From Clostridia bacterium (GTDB taxonomy: Bacteria; Bacillota; Clostridia; Oscillospirales; Acutalibacteraceae): a stretch of 33,453 nt of DNA. The notes under the pieces are model-generated. The model was not told the DNA's origin. It ran no database searches and was given only the letters and a program-made list of their open reading frames with translations. Positions 30,751-33,453 of the stretch are shown piece after piece (position 1 is the stretch's first letter; each line of letters begins with the position of its first letter). Location of the stretch: positions 1-33,453 of the forward strand of contig JAGBHX010000125.1 of NCBI GenBank assembly GCA_017935265.1, read 5' to 3'. A program made the position numbers and the translations under genes.

Positions 30751-32127
30751 ATGGATGACCCCGGCAGTCTAATACTCAAATTAGTTTTATTGTTTGTTCT
30801 TATTCTTGTAAACGCATTTTTCGCAATGAGCGAGCTTGCCATAATCTCCCTCAACGATAATAAAATCGAAAAGATGGCAGAGGACGGCAACAAAAAGGCT
30901 AAAAAAATCGTTAAGCTCACAGAAAATTCTTCAAGGTTTTTGTCAATGATTCAGATTGGCGTTACCTTGGCAGGATTTTTGACATCAGCTTCTGCTTCAA
31001 CAACCTTTGCCGAAATGCTTACGGCCAAGGTTATGGGCGTGTGGCCGATGCTGCCCCAGAACATTATTAACGGTGTCAGCGTTGTGTTAATCACAATTAT
31101 AACGTCGTATTTCTCTCTTGTTCTCGGTGAGCTTGTGCCCAAAAAGATTGCGATGCAGGCTTCTGAAAAAATCAGCTTCAAAATCGTGGGCATTCTCCTT
31201 TTCTTTTCAAAGATTTTCAGCCCTCTTGTTAAAGTGCTTGCTTTGTCAACCAACGCGGTTGTGCGTCTGCTTGGCTTCAATCCCCATGCCGACGAAGAAA
31301 CCGTAACCGAAGAAGAAATCAGAATGATGGTTGACGTTGGCGGTGAAAAAGGTGTTATCGAGGATGTTCAGAAAGAGATGATAAACAACATCTTTGAGTT
31401 TGACGACCTTGATGCGGGCGACACAATGACCCACCGCACCGATATGGTTGCTGTTGAGGTCAACGACCCCTTGCAGGAGGTTATCGACGTTTCCGTTGAA
31501 AACGGTTATTCAAGAATTCCCGTTTATGAAGACGACCAGGATAATATCATCGGAATTGTGTATATCAAGGATTTGCTTGAATATGTAGGTAAGAAATTGC
31601 CCGACAAAACTCTGCGCGATATTATGCGAAAGCCCTTGTATGTTCCCGAAAGCAAGGTCTGCGGTGATTTGTTTAAGGAAATGACCGAAAAGCGCACCCA
31701 GATGGCCGTTGTTGTGGATGAATACGGCGGCACTGCAGGTATTGTTACCCTTGAAGATATTATTGAAGCTATTGTGGGCAATATTCAGGACGAATACGAC
31801 GATGAGGACGAGGAGATTTCAAAAATTGATGAAACTACCTTTACAATTGACGGCGTAACAAACCTTGAAGAGGTTGAAGAACTCACAGGTGTGGAAATGC
31901 CCGAGGGCAGCTATGACACCCTTGCCGGCTTCATTATTAAAAATCTCGGTTTCCTTCCTCAGGAGGGTGAAGTTTATGAGGTGATTTATGAAAACCTCAA
32001 ATTCACCGTTCTTGAAGTGGATGAAAGGCGAATTGAAAAAGTCCGTGTTGAGATTTCTCCTGTTGAAGAGGAGGAAGAAGAGGAGGACTACAAGCTCTTT
32101 AACCGCGACAGAGAAAAAGATAAATAA
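30751..32127 (+). CDS. CNNM/CBS-domain transporter (HlyC/CorC family)
   Basis: A 458-residue membrane protein. An N-terminal CNNM (DUF21) domain with about four helices (1-200, LILVNAFFAMSELAIISLN and VLGELVPKKIAM) is followed by two CBS domains (about 220-345, MTHRTDMVAVEV, VVVDEYGGTAGIVTLEDIIE) and a C-terminal CorC_HlyC domain (about 360-440, YDTLAGFIIKNLGFLPQEGE). The tail is very acidic. Related proteins handle Mg2+ or Co2+ efflux and Na+/Mg2+ exchange; 'hemolysin' in the name is historical. AAGGAG lies 10 bases before the ATG. Confidence 0.93.
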   Translation: MDDPGSLILKLVLLFVLILVNAFFAMSELAIISLNDNKIEKMAEDGNKKAKKIVKLTENSSRFLSMIQIGVTLAGFLTSASASTTFAEMLTAKVMGVWPMLPQNIINGVSVVLITIITSYFSLVLGELVPKKIAMQASEKISFKIVGILLFFSKIFSPLVKVLALSTNAVVRLLGFNPHADEETVTEEEIRMMVDVGGEKGVIEDVQKEMINNIFEFDDLDAGDTMTHRTDMVAVEVNDPLQEVIDVSVENGYSRIPVYEDDQDNIIGIVYIKDLLEYVGKKLPDKTLRDIMRKPLYVPESKVCGDLFKEMTEKRTQMAVVVDEYGGTAGIVTLEDIIEAIVGNIQDEYDDEDEEISKIDETTFTIDGVTNLEEVEELTGVEMPEGSYDTLAGFIIKNLGFLPQEGEVYEVIYENLKFTVLEVDERRIEKVRVEISPVEEEEEEEDYKLFNRDREKDK

Positions 32128-32132
32128 CAAAA

Positions 32133-32163
32133 AACTCGCTACTGTACAGTAGCGAGTTAATTT
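32133..32163. terminator. Convergent terminator, 26-bp palindrome
   Basis: A perfect 26-bp palindrome (32133-32158) with A/T-rich flanks on both sides. It serves the CorC-type gene and the convergent NSS transporter. Confidence 0.9.
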
Positions 32164-33453
32164 TTATCCTATTCCGCCCATAAATGCGCCAACAATGAGC
32201 ACAACAAAGCAGACAGGGCAGAAAACATATTTTGCAACGGGGAAAAACCATTTGCCCAAAGGCTCGGGTCGGCCCTTGTTGACTTCTTTTTCTGCAAATT
32301 TTTTGCCCAGCACCCAGAAAAACATTATACCTGCAAGGCCTGCCCCGAGAGGGCAGATATAAACAGAAAGAATATCCATCCAATCTGAAACAATGCCCTG
32401 AATACAAAGGGAAATCAGAAGTCCTCCTCCGCACACAATCAGGCAGGACAGACTCCTTTTGAGAGAGAAATTTTCCTGCAATGTGGCAATGGAGGTTTCA
32501 TAAAGATTGATTAAAGAGGTAAATCCTGCGAATAAGACCGCAACAAAGAAAACGATGCAGATGATATTTCCCCCGGGCATATTTTTGAAAAGATTCGGCA
32601 GAAATATAAACAGAAGTCCCGGCCCGCCGCTGTTGAGCTTTGCGCCCGTTGTTGCCATTGCGGGGATTATTACCAATGCCGCAAGCATAGCGGCAATAGT
32701 GTCAAAGAATGCAACGTTTCCGGCAGATTTGGGAATATCCTCTTTTTCGGAAAGATACGAGCCGTAAATTAGTGTACCGTTGCCTGCAACGGAAAGAGAA
32801 AAAAATGCCTGACCCAACGCGTATATCCAGGTTTTCCAATTTTTGAGAGCATTTATGTCAACGGAAAAAATATATTTATAGCCGTCCGATGCTCCTTGCT
32901 GAAAAGCAAGATAAACTCCGATTCCGGCAAAAAGGAGGAAGAAAACAGGCATCATAATTTTGTTGGCCTTTTCAATGCCCTTGCCGATACCGAAAATGAG
33001 AATCACCAAAGCAAGCACCAAAGCGGAAATCTGCCACGGGTTGTTGCCGAAAGATGATGCCATTGAGCCAAAAGCGCTTGCAAAATCGTCCACAGCTTCA
33101 GGTGAAAGAGTGGCTCCGGAAAAAGCTCCCACGGTATATTTTAAAATCCAACCCATAACGACGGTATAGCCGATTGCCATGGCGAAGGAGCCGATAGTGG
33201 GGATTATTCCCAAGGCTTTTCCGACAGCAGGTTTTTTGCACGCCCCGGCGAAAGCATCAATCGGCCCTGCGCGCATTGCACGGCCGAAGCTCATTTCACC
33301 GATGACACCTGTTGAGCCTATGAGCACCACAAAAAATAAATATGCAATCAGAAAAGCTCCGCCGCCAAAGGTGGAAACACGGGTGGGGAACATCCAGATG
33401 TTGCCCATTCCCACCGCCGAGCCTATGCACGAGAGCACAAACCCCCAACGGGA
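32164..33453 (-). CDS. Sodium-dependent (NSS/LeuT-type) transporter, 5' end outside window
   Basis: The frame is open to the window edge. The visible 429 residues include almost the whole protein: RWGFVLSCIGSAVGMGNIWMFP (TM1 with the unwound Na+/substrate site), about eleven further helices, and FVAVLFAGFTSLINLYE. Bacterial NSS carriers import amino acids or similar solutes with Na+. The family's usual Arg (GNIWRFP) is Met here. This arginine closes the extracellular gate in LeuT (Arg30), although some bacterial homologues lack it. About 10-15 N-terminal residues, including the start codon, lie beyond base 33453. The substrate is unknown. Confidence 0.9.
   Translation of the reverse strand, partial: SRWGFVLSCIGSAVGMGNIWMFPTRVSTFGGGAFLIAYLFFVVLIGSTGVIGEMSFGRAMRAGPIDAFAGACKKPAVGKALGIIPTIGSFAMAIGYTVVMGWILKYTVGAFSGATLSPEAVDDFASAFGSMASSFGNNPWQISALVLALVILIFGIGKGIEKANKIMMPVFFLLFAGIGVYLAFQQGASDGYKYIFSVDINALKNWKTWIYALGQAFFSLSVAGNGTLIYGSYLSEKEDIPKSAGNVAFFDTIAAMLAALVIIPAMATTGAKLNSGGPGLLFIFLPNLFKNMPGGNIICIVFFVAVLFAGFTSLINLYETSIATLQENFSLKRSLSCLIVCGGGLLISLCIQGIVSDWMDILSVYICPLGAGLAGIMFFWVLGKKFAEKEVNKGRPEPLGKWFFPVAKYVFCPVCFVVLIVGAFMGGIG

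Overview
The window looks like chromosome from a low-to-moderate-GC gut Firmicute, most like an Oscillospiraceae/Ruminococcus-type Clostridium. The evidence is indirect: a dockerin-tailed papain-like protease, a glgB-glgC-glgD-glgA glycogen operon with the two-subunit GlgC/GlgD arrangement, strong Shine-Dalgarno sites, near-consensus sigma-A promoters, a manganese catalase of the CotJC type, Rnf-type membrane genes, and several small interspersed repeats typical of this group. No rRNA, tRNA or CRISPR array was seen.

Layout, left to right. (1) 1-680: the 3' end of a serine recombinase, tandem terminator hairpins, and a 43-codon stub of a DUF3267 gene that seems to have been cut by integration of the recombinase's element, most of which lies left of the window. 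(2) 681-4570: a hexapeptide acetyltransferase diverging from a GH106-like glycoside hydrolase. (3) 4570-12740: a long minus-strand block. It begins with three Rnf-like membrane genes (D, E, A, without C, G or B) and runs through a small membrane protein, a GH13 glucosidase, a degenerate LCP-domain protein and a secreted transglutaminase-like protein. A separately promoted membrane protein and a Mn catalase follow. (4) 12994-14875: a MecA-like adaptor convergent on rpe and a metallophosphoesterase. (5) 14989-16914: a D,D-carboxypeptidase gene (dacF-like) whose 3' end carries a compact DUF559 nuclease cassette. (6) 16913-20643: a DMT transporter, a MITE in the leader of a Nudix gene, a small-multidrug-export protein, then a 1.1 kb insert between two identical terminators that holds two small membrane genes behind a long structured leader. 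(7) 20673-23992: inorganic pyrophosphatase coupled to a dockerin-bearing C1 protease, and a YD-repeat surface protein. (8) 24226-30666: the glycogen operon and a histidine phosphatase. (9) 30751-33453: a CorC/HlyC-type transporter and the truncated start of a sodium-dependent (NSS) transporter.

The most notable observation is at 16348-16868. The last ten codons and the stop of the carboxypeptidase gene occur twice, on either side of the DUF559 cassette. The copies encode the same peptide apart from one Arg/Lys change but differ at 9 of 11 codons. This is what one expects if a nuclease-bearing element inserted inside the gene and supplied a synonymously recoded replacement 3' end, keeping the protein intact while destroying its own target site. 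A remnant of the same terminal repeat sits just after the stop codon of ppa.

Second in interest are the Rnf-like D-E-A trio, in which the RnfA homologue lacks both cluster-ligand cysteines, and the attenuator-like leader at 19698-19863. All functional calls are by eye from protein motifs; no database search was run.
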